Source of the DNA: an uncultured Christensenella sp.
GTDB lineage: Bacteria > Bacillota > Clostridia > Christensenellales > Borkfalkiaceae
DNA length: 57,627 bases
Assembly (NCBI GenBank): GCA_910585785.1
Contig: CAJUEV010000009.1
Coordinates: forward strand, 1 to 57,627
Reading direction: 5' to 3'
The position numbers and the translations under genes are program-made. Below are positions 31,416 through 39,558 of this stretch, one piece after another; position 1 is the first letter of the stretch, and each line of letters begins with the position of its first letter. The notes beneath the pieces are model-generated. The model was not told the DNA's origin and searched no databases. It saw nothing but the letters and a program-made list of their open reading frames with translations.

Positions 31416-33872
31416 TTATTTTACCTCTATTCCCGTTACCGTATACCCCGCGTCGGTTACCAATGCCGTAATTTCCTCATCCGAAACTTCCTCGCGACTT
31501 CTGATAACGGCAATCTTCTTTTTCAGTTTAACATCCGCCGAAATAACGTTTTTTGCCGTTGAAAGTTTGTCTTCAACACGCTTTGCGCAGTGCTCGCAGC
31601 ACATTCCTTCAATGTGAACGGTTTTTTTCATATACACGTCTTCCTTTAAAAATTTTTTATTTTTATATAACAACAACCTTAAAGCGTTGCAAACAACAAA
31701 CAACGAGCTTAAACTCATACAAATTGCGGCAATCCACGGTTTGAAGCAGAAGCCGAGCGGCGAAAACGCGCCCGCCGCCACGGGAATCATAACCACGTTA
31801 TAAAAGAACGCCCAAAACAGGTTTTGTTTTATGTTTCTTACCGTTGCGCGGCTTAAATCGAAAACGGTATCCAACGTCCTTAAATCCTCGCCGACAAGCA
31901 CAACGTCCGCCGAATCTATGGCAACGTCCGTGCCGCTGCCCATCGCTATACCGACGTCAGCCTGTTTAAGCGCGGGCGAATCGTTTATTCCGTCGCCTAC
32001 CATCGCAACGCAGCCGCCCGCCTTTTGCAAGTTTGTCACCGCGCCAAGCTTATCTTCGGGCATAACCTCCGCAAGGTAATCGTATATGCCTACTTCCGCA
32101 GCAACCGCTGCCGCAGTCCTGCTTTCGTCGCCCGTAAGCATAGCGACGCGCATATTTCTGTCCTTCAACAACGCCACTGCCTGCGCGCTGCCCGTCTTTA
32201 AAGCGTCGGCAATCGCAATAATCGCAATTACGCTTTTGATATTTGCAAGATATATTACCGTATTGCCCTTTTCGGAAAGTTCATTCGCTTTTTCTTTGAT
32301 TTCTTTCGGAACTTTTATACCGCCGATTAGTTTTACATTGCCTAAAAAATATTTTTCGCCGTTGTAAAACGCCGTTGCTCCCTTTCCTACAACATATTCG
32401 AAATCGTCCGTTTCATATCCTTCGCCTGCATATTCGGTTACGCATTTTGCAAGCGGATGATTTGAATTTTTTTCTATACCGTACGCAAGTCTTACCGCAA
32501 AATCTTCCGGACAGCCCTGCGTAAATACATTGGTGACTCGCGGTTTACCTTCCGTTAACGTCGCAGTTTTATCAAGCAAAACGGCGTTTATATCGCAAAC
32601 TTTTTGCAAACTTTCCGCATCTTTATACAGTATTCCGTGAGAAGCCGCCTTGCCCGTAGCCGTCATAATAGCAACAGGCGTTGCCAACCCCAGCGCACAC
32701 GGACAGGATACAACAAGCACGTTTAAAGCATACGTCACGCTGTGTTCTGGTTTAAACGACCCGTCGATAATAAGCCAAATCAATAAAGTTGCCAGCGCGA
32801 CAAGCGTTACAACCGGCACAAATATTCCCGCAACTTTGTCGGCAAATTTTTGTATGGGGGCTTTGCTTGCGCCCGCCTCTTTGACCATAGTTATTATTTT
32901 AGCCAAAGTCGTCTGCTCGCCTACGCGCTCTGCCTTCATTTTTATTAAACCGCTTTTAACCAGCGCGGCGCTTGTAACTTCATCCCCTGCGGCAACTTCA
33001 ACGGGCAAACTTTCGCCCGTAATGGCGCATTTGTCCACAAACGAACTCCCCCATATTACTTTGCCGTCTACGGGAATATACTCTCCCTGCTTCACTACTA
33101 TCACGTCGCCTTCACGCACGTCCTTTAACGAAACCGTGCGCTGCTCGCCGTTCACTTCCACGGTAACGGTATCGGGAGCAAGCTTCAAAAGTTTTTCTAT
33201 TTCATCGCCCGTCTTGCGTTTTGATTTTTCTTCAAGCCATTTGCCTATATCAACGAACACAAGAATCATTGCAGCAGACTCAAAGTGCAGATTCATAGCG
33301 TTGTAATGGGCGTCTTTGCCGAGAAAAATCATAATTGTAAGCGCAAGAGAATATAAGAACGAAACACCCGAACCCAAAGCGACAAGAGTATCCATATTGG
33401 GAACTTTTTTAAATACGGCAACAGCGCCGTTTTTGAAATAGCGGTAATTCACACCTATTATCGCCGCGGAAAGTATTGCCTGATAAAGTGCAAACCATTG
33501 CGCGCAGCCTTTTTCAGGGTCAATAAACCAAGGTACGGGCGCACCCAGCATATGCCCCATAGAAACGTACATTAAGGGTACCAATATGCAAACCGAAACA
33601 ATAAATCTTATAAAAAGCCGCCTGTCCACCGCTTTTTCGTCTTTTTTTGACGTTTGATTTTGCCCTTCGTTGTAAATGCCGTAGCCCAGCGCTTCTACCG
33701 CGTCGAAAATATTTTTTTCGCTTACAGCGCTTTCGTCAAAATCAACCTTCATAGATTTGCCCATAAGGCTGACTTCGCAACTTGCCACGCCTTCCATCTT
33801 TCCGACCGCGCGCTCTATTCCGGAAGAACACGCCGAGCAAGTCATTCCCGTTATTTCATATTTCTTGTTCAT
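31416..33872 (-). CDS. copA: Copper-translocating P-type ATPase with a C-terminal CopZ-like domain
   Basis: P1B-type pump exporting Cu(I). N-terminal heavy-metal domain with GMTCSAC (about 8-14), eight-helix core with VSCPCALG (the CPC transport site), phosphorylation motif DKTATLTEG and hinge GDGINDSPALKQADV. After the last helices a second heavy-metal domain follows (GMCCEHC, last 70 residues), which looks like a fused CopZ chaperone. Its internal ATG at 31631 has AAAGGA 11 bases upstream, so a free 71-aa CopZ might also be made. 818 aa. The promoter carries a large palindrome. Confidence 0.95.
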   Translation of the reverse strand: MNKKYEITGMTCSACSSGIERAVGKMEGVASCEVSLMGKSMKVDFDESAVSEKNIFDAVEALGYGIYNEGQNQTSKKDEKAVDRRLFIRFIVSVCILVPLMYVSMGHMLGAPVPWFIDPEKGCAQWFALYQAILSAAIIGVNYRYFKNGAVAVFKKVPNMDTLVALGSGVSFLYSLALTIMIFLGKDAHYNAMNLHFESAAMILVFVDIGKWLEEKSKRKTGDEIEKLLKLAPDTVTVEVNGEQRTVSLKDVREGDVIVVKQGEYIPVDGKVIWGSSFVDKCAITGESLPVEVAAGDEVTSAALVKSGLIKMKAERVGEQTTLAKIITMVKEAGASKAPIQKFADKVAGIFVPVVTLVALATLLIWLIIDGSFKPEHSVTYALNVLVVSCPCALGLATPVAIMTATGKAASHGILYKDAESLQKVCDINAVLLDKTATLTEGKPRVTNVFTQGCPEDFAVRLAYGIEKNSNHPLAKCVTEYAGEGYETDDFEYVVGKGATAFYNGEKYFLGNVKLIGGIKVPKEIKEKANELSEKGNTVIYLANIKSVIAIIAIADALKTGSAQAVALLKDRNMRVAMLTGDESRTAAAVAAEVGIYDYLAEVMPEDKLGAVTNLQKAGGCVAMVGDGINDSPALKQADVGIAMGSGTDVAIDSADVVLVGEDLRTLDTVFDLSRATVRNIKQNLFWAFFYNVVMIPVAAGAFSPLGFCFKPWIAAICMSLSSLFVVCNALRLLLYKNKKFLKEDVYMKKTVHIEGMCCEHCAKRVEDKLSTAKNVISADVKLKKKIAVIRSREEVSDEEITALVTDAGYTVTGIEVK

Positions 33873-33903
33873 ATAATTAATAGTCTATTTCCATTTTTTT
33901 TGT

Positions 33904-33945
33904 ATTATAAAACCTAATTCCTACTTTGTCAATAGGAATTAGGTT
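33904..33945 (-). promoter_or_regulatory. copA promoter embedded in a 13-bp perfect palindrome
   Basis: Minus strand TTGACA (33927-33932), 17 bases, TATAAT (33904-33909). Arms AACCTAATTCCTA (33911-33923) and TAGGAATTAGGTT (33933-33945) are exact inverted copies separated by 9 bases. They surround the -35 box and fill most of the spacer: the layout of a repressor operator. It does not resemble the CopY box or the GC-rich CsoR box. The leader also holds a possible five-codon ORF before the copA ATG. Confidence 0.7.
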
Positions 33946-33999
33946 AAAACATAACTTCAAAATTAAAATATATTTATTTATCCGTAATAAATTGCGCCG

Positions 34000-35016
34000 T
34001 TAATGTAATTTTTCAAAGAAATAGTTATCTCTCAAAACGCTTTCAAGGCTTAAATCAGACCCAAGCGCAAGCAAAACTTTCACCGTAGCCATTTCAAAAC
34101 TTATATCGTAAGCCGCGGTGCAAAGTTCGGGCAAACCGAGCGCGCTTTCATAAATTCTCGCGCGGCTGTCGATGGGCGCAATAACTACGGGAATACCCAA
34201 AGTCTTGCAATAGGCAAGAAATTTTTTAAAGTTTGCCTCCTCGCCCTCCGTGCAAACAGTGCCGCTGTGATAAAGTTGAACCATTATCGCCTTCGGCTTT
34301 CTTTCGTTGAAGCGGTAGAAGTCAAAATTCAACAGCGAGTGCGCCTGAATAGTTACCATATCCATACAAAGTTTTTGCGCTTTGCAATGCTTTCTTTCCG
34401 CTTTTAAATCCGATAACGAAGGATTGCCTTCGGCGCTGTTATAAACAAAACGTCCTTCAACAATTTCTCCGAAATGCGTTTTTAAAATGCTTTCATATTC
34501 GCCGCTGATTTGAGTTGCGGAAACAAGTCTGCTTGCAAGATGAATTTTGCAATTTTCACCGTAATTTTCAAAACTGACAAAAACACCGCCGAAGTCAACG
34601 CTTTGAATAAACGTTACGGCGCCCGCAAAGTTTTCAAACCCGCGGCTGCGCTCGTCGTCCAAAGGATATAAAGAAGAAACGAACACAAGCGGAATTTTTA
34701 AATCGCAAAAAATCTGGCTGAACAGGTTTGCGGTAAAACACAGCGTGTCGGTGCCGTGCGTCATTATAATGCCGTCGTACTTTTCAACGTCCACTCCGCG
34801 GACGCACTCCGCCATTTTTTCAAGGTCGGCGGGCTGAACGTTTTCACTTAAAATATTAAGCGGATGCAGTTCGTCAAAGACGATTGAATCGCCGAAATGC
34901 GCTTTAAATCTTTCAATAAGCGCGCTTTTTACCTCTTGCTTCAAGCCTACCGTTTCGCCTTTTGCGCAAGAGCCTATTGTTCCGCCCGTAAATATAACGC
35001 AGATTTTGTTTTTCAT
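34000..35016 (-). CDS. L-asparaginase (asparaginase/glutaminase family)
   Basis: Hydrolyses asparagine to aspartate and ammonia. 338 aa, no signal peptide, so a cytoplasmic type-I enzyme. Both catalytic threonine motifs are present: FTGGTIGS (9-16) and THGTDT (about 85-90). It begins 30 bases after asnS and belongs to the same transcript, an uncommon pairing of an asparagine-degrading enzyme with the synthetase that uses asparagine. Ribosome-binding site weak (GGAAG too far upstream). Confidence 0.92.
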   Translation of the reverse strand: MKNKICVIFTGGTIGSCAKGETVGLKQEVKSALIERFKAHFGDSIVFDELHPLNILSENVQPADLEKMAECVRGVDVEKYDGIIMTHGTDTLCFTANLFSQIFCDLKIPLVFVSSLYPLDDERSRGFENFAGAVTFIQSVDFGGVFVSFENYGENCKIHLASRLVSATQISGEYESILKTHFGEIVEGRFVYNSAEGNPSLSDLKAERKHCKAQKLCMDMVTIQAHSLLNFDFYRFNERKPKAIMVQLYHSGTVCTEGEEANFKKFLAYCKTLGIPVVIAPIDSRARIYESALGLPELCTAAYDISFEMATVKVLLALGSDLSLESVLRDNYFFEKLH

Positions 35017-35046
35017 ATGTCTTTTGAAAACACTTCCGTTTTTAGT

Positions 35047-36423
35047 TTACAAACTTCCCACCGTTCTGGGGTATAACAACGTATCGCGTATGTTTTGCAC
35101 GCCTGTTACGTACATTATAATTCTTTCAAAGCCCAAACCGAAACCGCTGTGGGGAACGCTGCCGTATTTGCGCGTATCAAGGTATTCGCTGTACGCTTCC
35201 AACGCCATTCCGCGCTTTTTCATAGCCGTTTCAAGATTTTTTAAATCAGCCTCGCGCTCGCTGCAACCTATAATTTCGCCAATACCAGGAACAAGCAAAT
35301 CGGTTGCGGCAACCGTCTTACCGTCGGCATTCTGCTTCATATAAAACGCCTTTATATCAGCAGGATAGTCGGTGACGAAAACGGGTTTTTTGAAATATTC
35401 TTCCGTAAGATACCTTTCGTGCTCGGTCTGCAAATCGCAACCCCATTCAACGGGATATTTAAACTCTTTTCCCGATTTTTTAAGCACTTCAAGCGCTTCC
35501 GTATAGGTAATTTTCGCAAAATCGTTGGAAACTACGCGTTTGAGTTTTTCTATTAAGCCTTTCTCTATTCTCTCGTCAAAAAACGCAAGTTCGTCAACGC
35601 AATTTTCAAGCACGTCGCTTATTACGTACTTTATAAATTCTTCGGCAATTTCTATTATGTCCGATAAATCGCAAAAACAAACTTCGGGCTCAATCTGCCA
35701 AAACTCCGCCGCATGACGGGTTGTGTTGCTGTGTTCCGCGCGGAACGTAGGTCCGAAGGTATAAATTTTGCCAAGTCCGGTTGCCGCTACTTCGCCTTCA
35801 AGCTGTCCCGAAACCGTCAATCCCGCCCTTGCGCCGAAAAAGTCCTGTGCAAAATATTCCGCCTCTGTTTTTGCGGAAGTTTTCCAAGGTTGAGTAGTAA
35901 CGCGGAACATTTCACCCGCGCCCTCGCAGTCGCTTCCCGTGATTATGGGCGTATGGACGTACTTATAGCCGTGTTCCTGAAAATATTTATGAATGGCAAA
36001 AGCAAGCCTGCTGCGCACGGCAAGCACCGCCTCAAAAAACTTGGTACGGGGTCTTAAATGCGGAATAGTCCTTAAAAACTCCAAAGTATGGTGTTTTTTC
36101 TGCAAAGGATAATCCTGCGGACATCCGCCAAGCAAGGCAATTTTGCGCGCGATGATTTCGCAACCGTTTCTTTCGGACGACACAAGTACGCCGTCCACCT
36201 GCAAAGCGGCGCCGACTACAAGCGCTTGTTTCACCTCGTTTTCGTCCAAAGTACCTTTTTCTATAACAATTTGAATGTTTTTAAGCGAAGTCCCGTCGTT
36301 AAGCTCGATAAAAGCAACGCTTTTAGAGTCGCGCCACGTTCTTACCCAGCCGCATACGGTAACCGAGCCGTTTGCAAATTTTTCCGATTGCGCAAATAAA
36401 TCTTTGACGTCAGTATGTTTCAT
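35047..36423 (-). CDS. asnS: Asparaginyl-tRNA synthetase
   Basis: Class IIb synthetase: an N-terminal OB fold binding the anticodon (VTVCGWVRTWRDSK) and a catalytic core with motif 2 (FRAEHSNTTRHAAEFWQIEPE) and motif 3 (GFGLGFERIIMYV). The block TGSDCEGAGEMFRV marks AsnRS rather than AspRS. 458 aa from ATG 36423, which has GGAGG 6 bases upstream; the longer frame would run through the rpmF terminator. Its presence means Asn-tRNA is made directly. Confidence 0.96.
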   Translation of the reverse strand: MKHTDVKDLFAQSEKFANGSVTVCGWVRTWRDSKSVAFIELNDGTSLKNIQIVIEKGTLDENEVKQALVVGAALQVDGVLVSSERNGCEIIARKIALLGGCPQDYPLQKKHHTLEFLRTIPHLRPRTKFFEAVLAVRSRLAFAIHKYFQEHGYKYVHTPIITGSDCEGAGEMFRVTTQPWKTSAKTEAEYFAQDFFGARAGLTVSGQLEGEVAATGLGKIYTFGPTFRAEHSNTTRHAAEFWQIEPEVCFCDLSDIIEIAEEFIKYVISDVLENCVDELAFFDERIEKGLIEKLKRVVSNDFAKITYTEALEVLKKSGKEFKYPVEWGCDLQTEHERYLTEEYFKKPVFVTDYPADIKAFYMKQNADGKTVAATDLLVPGIGEIIGCSEREADLKNLETAMKKRGMALEAYSEYLDTRKYGSVPHSGFGLGFERIIMYVTGVQNIRDTLLYPRTVGSL

Positions 36424-36437
36424 TGAAGTCCTCCGTC

Positions 36438-36470
36438 TAAAAAATACGGACTGCCGCAAAAGACAGTCCG
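36438..36470 (-). terminator. Terminator of yceD-rpmF, ahead of asnS
   Basis: CGGACTG and CAGTCCG pair around a 10-base loop, followed on the minus strand by TATTTTTTA. It lies between the rpmF stop and the asnS ribosome-binding site, where it could also act as an attenuator for asnS. Confidence 0.75.
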
Positions 36471-36484
36471 CAATTTAAATTATA

Positions 36485-36670
36485 TTATTTCTTTTCGTCC
36501 GTGGAAACTACCTGAACTTTATCGTAGTATCCGCAGTTGCGGCAAACTTTGTGAGCCTCTTTCTGCATATGACAATGCGGGCATTCGACCAGCGTAGGAG
36601 CCGTCGCTTTGTAGTTTGCAAATCTGGTATTAGTTCTCTGTTTAGATTGTTTTCCCTTGGGTACTGCCAT
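36485..36670 (-). CDS. rpmF: 50S ribosomal protein L32, zinc form
   Basis: 61 aa starting MAVPKGKQSKQRTNTR, diagnostic for L32. CPHC and CRNC (about 31-34 and 44-47) form a zinc ribbon, so this is the zinc-containing version. It follows yceD by 26 bases, a very conserved pair in bacteria. Confidence 0.98.
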   Translation of the reverse strand: MAVPKGKQSKQRTNTRFANYKATAPTLVECPHCHMQKEAHKVCRNCGYYDKVQVVSTDEKK

Positions 36671-36696
36671 TTTAATACACCTCTTTTTTCTTTAAT

Positions 36697-37098
36697 TTAG
36701 GTAACGTCAATACCCTTGCAGTCCTCTTTACAAAGTAAAATCTGAGGCTGGCTTATAAGTATTGCATCGTCAACGGCGGTTGTTAAATTTATTTTTAATC
36801 CGTCGTAATAATAATTTTCATCGTCCGCTTCGGGTACAAATAAAACCGCTTGAGTAAAAGTAATTTGCTTTTCCGTATCGTTTAAACAATAAGAACACTG
36901 TCCTTTAAGTTTATAACTTACGGTAAGCATCACTTCCACGGCGTCGTCATCGAAAATTTCATACTCGCCCGAAACTTTTACCCCGCCTTCCACTTTACAA
37001 AGCGGAACAAGACAGCAATCTTGCCGAGGAGTATAATCAAAAGAAAAATTTCCCGTATACTTGCCGAGCGCTATTAGTTTTTTAACTTCAATTTCCAT
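36697..37098 (-). CDS. YceD/DUF177 family protein
   Basis: 133-aa member of the DUF177 family, linked in bacteria and plastids to 23S rRNA accumulation and almost always upstream of rpmF. Recognisable are the paired cysteines CSYC in the middle and LCKEDCKG at the C-terminus, which probably bind a metal. The -10 box is only 18 bases before the ATG, so the leader is about 11 bases with no good Shine-Dalgarno. Confidence 0.9.
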   Translation of the reverse strand: MEIEVKKLIALGKYTGNFSFDYTPRQDCCLVPLCKVEGGVKVSGEYEIFDDDAVEVMLTVSYKLKGQCSYCLNDTEKQITFTQAVLFVPEADDENYYYDGLKINLTTAVDDAILISQPQILLCKEDCKGIDVT

Positions 37099-37116
37099 AC
37101 CAAAGCCGACTTCAAA

Positions 37117-37145
37117 ATTATATTAAAGCGGCAAGCCTTTGTCAA
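37117..37145 (-). promoter_or_regulatory. Vegetative promoter of yceD-rpmF
   Basis: Minus strand TTGACA, 17 bases, TATAAT. A distant AAAGCGG/CCGCTTT inverted repeat encloses the -35 region. It may be chance, or part of the end of the ackA transcript. Confidence 0.82.
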
Positions 37146-37204
37146 CTCATTTATTCCGCTTTAACAATAATTTTTTATAAACAATTAATAAATATACGAA
37201 AAAA

Positions 37205-38398
37205 TTAAAGCAATTCCGCCGTTTCTCTTGCAATTACAAGTTCTTCATTGGTAGGAATTATAAGCACTTTAACTTTTGAATTTTCAGCGGATATATCGCG
37301 TATGCCTTCGCAACGCAGCGCATTGACCTTTTCGTTTATCTTTACGCCCAAAAATTCAAGCCCTTCGCAAACTCCGGCACGTACGCAAGGCGTGTTTTCG
37401 CCTATTCCCGCGGTGAAAACTATGCAATCAAGTCCGCCCATTGCGGCAGCGAACGCTCCCACAAATTTTTTGGTCTGATAACTGAACATTTCCAACGCAA
37501 GGCGGCAACGGTCGTTTCCGTTTGCCACGCCCTTTTCCAAATCTCTGAAATCGCTTGAAACGCCCGAAATACCCTTGACTCCGCAATCCTTATTGAGGTA
37601 GTTTACCGCTTCGGAATGGGACATTCCCTTCTTTTTTGCAAGAAATTCTACGGCGGACGCGTCTATATCGCCCGAACGCGTACCCATAAGCACGCCGGCA
37701 AGCGGCGTAAAGCCCATAGTGGTATCAACGCACTTGCCACCGTCTACCGCCGTTATCGAGGAGCCGTTGCCAAGGTGGCAGGTAACTATTTTAAGTTCTT
37801 CGGGGCGCTTACCCAAAAATTTTGCCGCCTCTCCCGAAACGTATTTGTGGCTTGTTCCGTGGAAACCGTATTTTCTGACTCCGTATTTTTTATAATCGTC
37901 GTAATTTATGCCGTACAAATACGCCTTTTCGGGCATAGTTGCGTGAAAGGACGTATCAAATACAAGCGCCATAGGCGTTTTGGGCATAACCTCTATACAC
38001 GCGCGCAAGCCGGTAACTGCGGCGGGATTGTGCAATGGCGCAAGCTCGAAAGTCTTTTCTTCCAAAGTTTTCAAAACGTCTGGGGTAACCAACGTGGTTT
38101 TGGTAAAATATTCGCCGCTGGCAACTACTCTGTGTCCCACTGCGTCTATTTCGTCCATCGACTTTATTACGGCTATTTCTCCGTCTTGCAAAGCCGCAAG
38201 TACAAGTTGAATTGCAACTTTATGGCTGGGCATATCTTTTTTATATATCTTTTCTTTTCCGTTGCCCTTTGCTGTAAGAATAGAACCGTCTATACCTATT
38301 CTTTCGCATCCGCCCTTTGCAAGAACTTTTTCCGTAGCCATATCGATAAGCTGATATTTAAGCGAACTGCTTCCCGCGTTTACAACAAGTATTTTCAT
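37205..38398 (-). CDS. ackA: Acetate kinase
   Basis: Converts acetyl phosphate and ADP to acetate and ATP, the main ATP-yielding end step of acetogenic fermentation. 397 aa. VNAGSSSLKYQL near the N-terminus and GFHGTSHKYVS, HLGNGSS and GTRSGDID in the body are the expected nucleotide and phosphate motifs. I start at ATG 38398, with AAGGTG 6 bases upstream; an in-frame GTG three codons earlier is part of that site. It follows pta by 43 bases. Confidence 0.97.
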   Translation of the reverse strand: MKILVVNAGSSSLKYQLIDMATEKVLAKGGCERIGIDGSILTAKGNGKEKIYKKDMPSHKVAIQLVLAALQDGEIAVIKSMDEIDAVGHRVVASGEYFTKTTLVTPDVLKTLEEKTFELAPLHNPAAVTGLRACIEVMPKTPMALVFDTSFHATMPEKAYLYGINYDDYKKYGVRKYGFHGTSHKYVSGEAAKFLGKRPEELKIVTCHLGNGSSITAVDGGKCVDTTMGFTPLAGVLMGTRSGDIDASAVEFLAKKKGMSHSEAVNYLNKDCGVKGISGVSSDFRDLEKGVANGNDRCRLALEMFSYQTKKFVGAFAAAMGGLDCIVFTAGIGENTPCVRAGVCEGLEFLGVKINEKVNALRCEGIRDISAENSKVKVLIIPTNEELVIARETAELL

Positions 38399-38441
38399 AT
38401 TCGACACCTTAGTTATTTTTATTTGAATTTCAAAGTTTATA

Positions 38442-39446
38442 TTATTCTGCCTGCAATGCGGTCACCGCAACGGTCGCAACTATGTCTTCAACGCTGCACC
38501 CGCGCGACAAATCGTTTAAAGGTTTGGCAAATCCCTGACATATGGGACCTACCGCCATATACCCGCCGAAGCGCTGCGCTATTTTATAGCCGATATTGCC
38601 AGCGTTTATATTGGGAAAAACAAATACGTTTGCATTGCCCGCCACATTAGAGTCTGGCGCTTTTAGTTTACCCACTTCGGGCGCGACCGCCGCGTCAAAC
38701 TGAAATTCTCCGTCCAAAGCTAAATCGGGCGCCATTGCCTTTGCAAGTTCGGTTGCCTGACGCACTCTGGGAATGGACTGCGTAAATTTATCGTCGTTTC
38801 CGCTGCCTTTGGTTGAAAAGGACAGCATTGCAACGCGCGGTTCGATACCAGCAATTTCTTTCGCCGTTTTTGCGGAAGAAACCGCAATATCGGCAAGTTG
38901 TTCAGCCGTGGGCTCTATATTTATTGCGCAATCGGCAAACACCGCCACGCCGTCGGGATTATACTTATTAGATTTATTAGGAGCAATCATAATAAAACAG
39001 CTTGAAACCGTTTTTATTCCTTGCGCGGTTTTCACCACTTGCAGTCCGGGGCGCAAAGTGTTTGCCGTAGAGTGGCACGCACCGGAAACATAACCGTCCA
39101 CGTCCCCCGCTTTAAGCATAAGCGCGCCGAACATCGTTCTGTCCTTAGCTTGCTCCGCCGCCTGCTCTTCCGTCATTCCCTTGGCTTTTCTCGTTTCATA
39201 CAGCATTTTAGCGTAAACGGAGGTCTTGTCCGAAGTAAGAGGGTCTACAAGCGTTATGCCTTTCAAATCAACGTCGGGCGCAACTTTTTTGCACTCTTGC
39301 TCGTTGCCTATAAGCACTATTTTTGCAATACCTTCCTTTGTGATGCGCGCGGCTGCTTCAACCACTCTTTTGTCCTCGCCCTCGCAAAGAACTATCGTTT
39401 TTTTACGTTTAGCCGCTTTCGACTTTATTTCGTCAAGCAACGTCAT
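38442..39446 (-). CDS. pta: Phosphate acetyltransferase
   Basis: Forms acetyl phosphate from acetyl-CoA, feeding ackA. At 334 aa it is the short form with only the catalytic PTA domain, usual in Firmicutes. Motifs seen are LCEGEDKRVVEAA at the start, SGACHSTANTLRPGLQ in the middle and NVFVFPNINAGNIGYKIAQR near the end. AAGGAG lies upstream of the ATG. First gene of pta-ackA, divergent from tmcAL. Confidence 0.96.
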   Translation of the reverse strand: MTLLDEIKSKAAKRKKTIVLCEGEDKRVVEAAARITKEGIAKIVLIGNEQECKKVAPDVDLKGITLVDPLTSDKTSVYAKMLYETRKAKGMTEEQAAEQAKDRTMFGALMLKAGDVDGYVSGACHSTANTLRPGLQVVKTAQGIKTVSSCFIMIAPNKSNKYNPDGVAVFADCAINIEPTAEQLADIAVSSAKTAKEIAGIEPRVAMLSFSTKGSGNDDKFTQSIPRVRQATELAKAMAPDLALDGEFQFDAAVAPEVGKLKAPDSNVAGNANVFVFPNINAGNIGYKIAQRFGGYMAVGPICQGFAKPLNDLSRGCSVEDIVATVAVTALQAE

Positions 39447-39521
39447 ATCTTTACTCCTTAAAATCGCTTTATTTTAGCGCCGAAAACGTTTATAATGTTG
39501 TTCGGCATATCAAACATTGTA

Positions 39522-39550
39522 ATTATATACCAAAATTTTCCGATTGTAAA
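39522..39550 (-). promoter_or_regulatory. Vegetative promoter of pta-ackA
   Basis: Minus strand TTTACA, 17 bases, TATAAT, inside the divergent gap with tmcAL. The leader of about 70 bases includes an A/T-rich stretch and the pta Shine-Dalgarno. Confidence 0.72.
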
Positions 39551-39558
39551 GATTAATA

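Noticed and set aside
32650..33306. 218-codon plus-strand frame opposite copA
   Set aside because: Shadow of the ATPase gene; low-complexity Ser/Thr/Ala composition typical of a reverse-frame artefact.
37616..38650. 344-codon plus-strand frame opposite ackA and pta
   Set aside because: Antisense of two complete enzymes; the composition is that of a reversed coding frame, with no promoter or ribosome-binding site.
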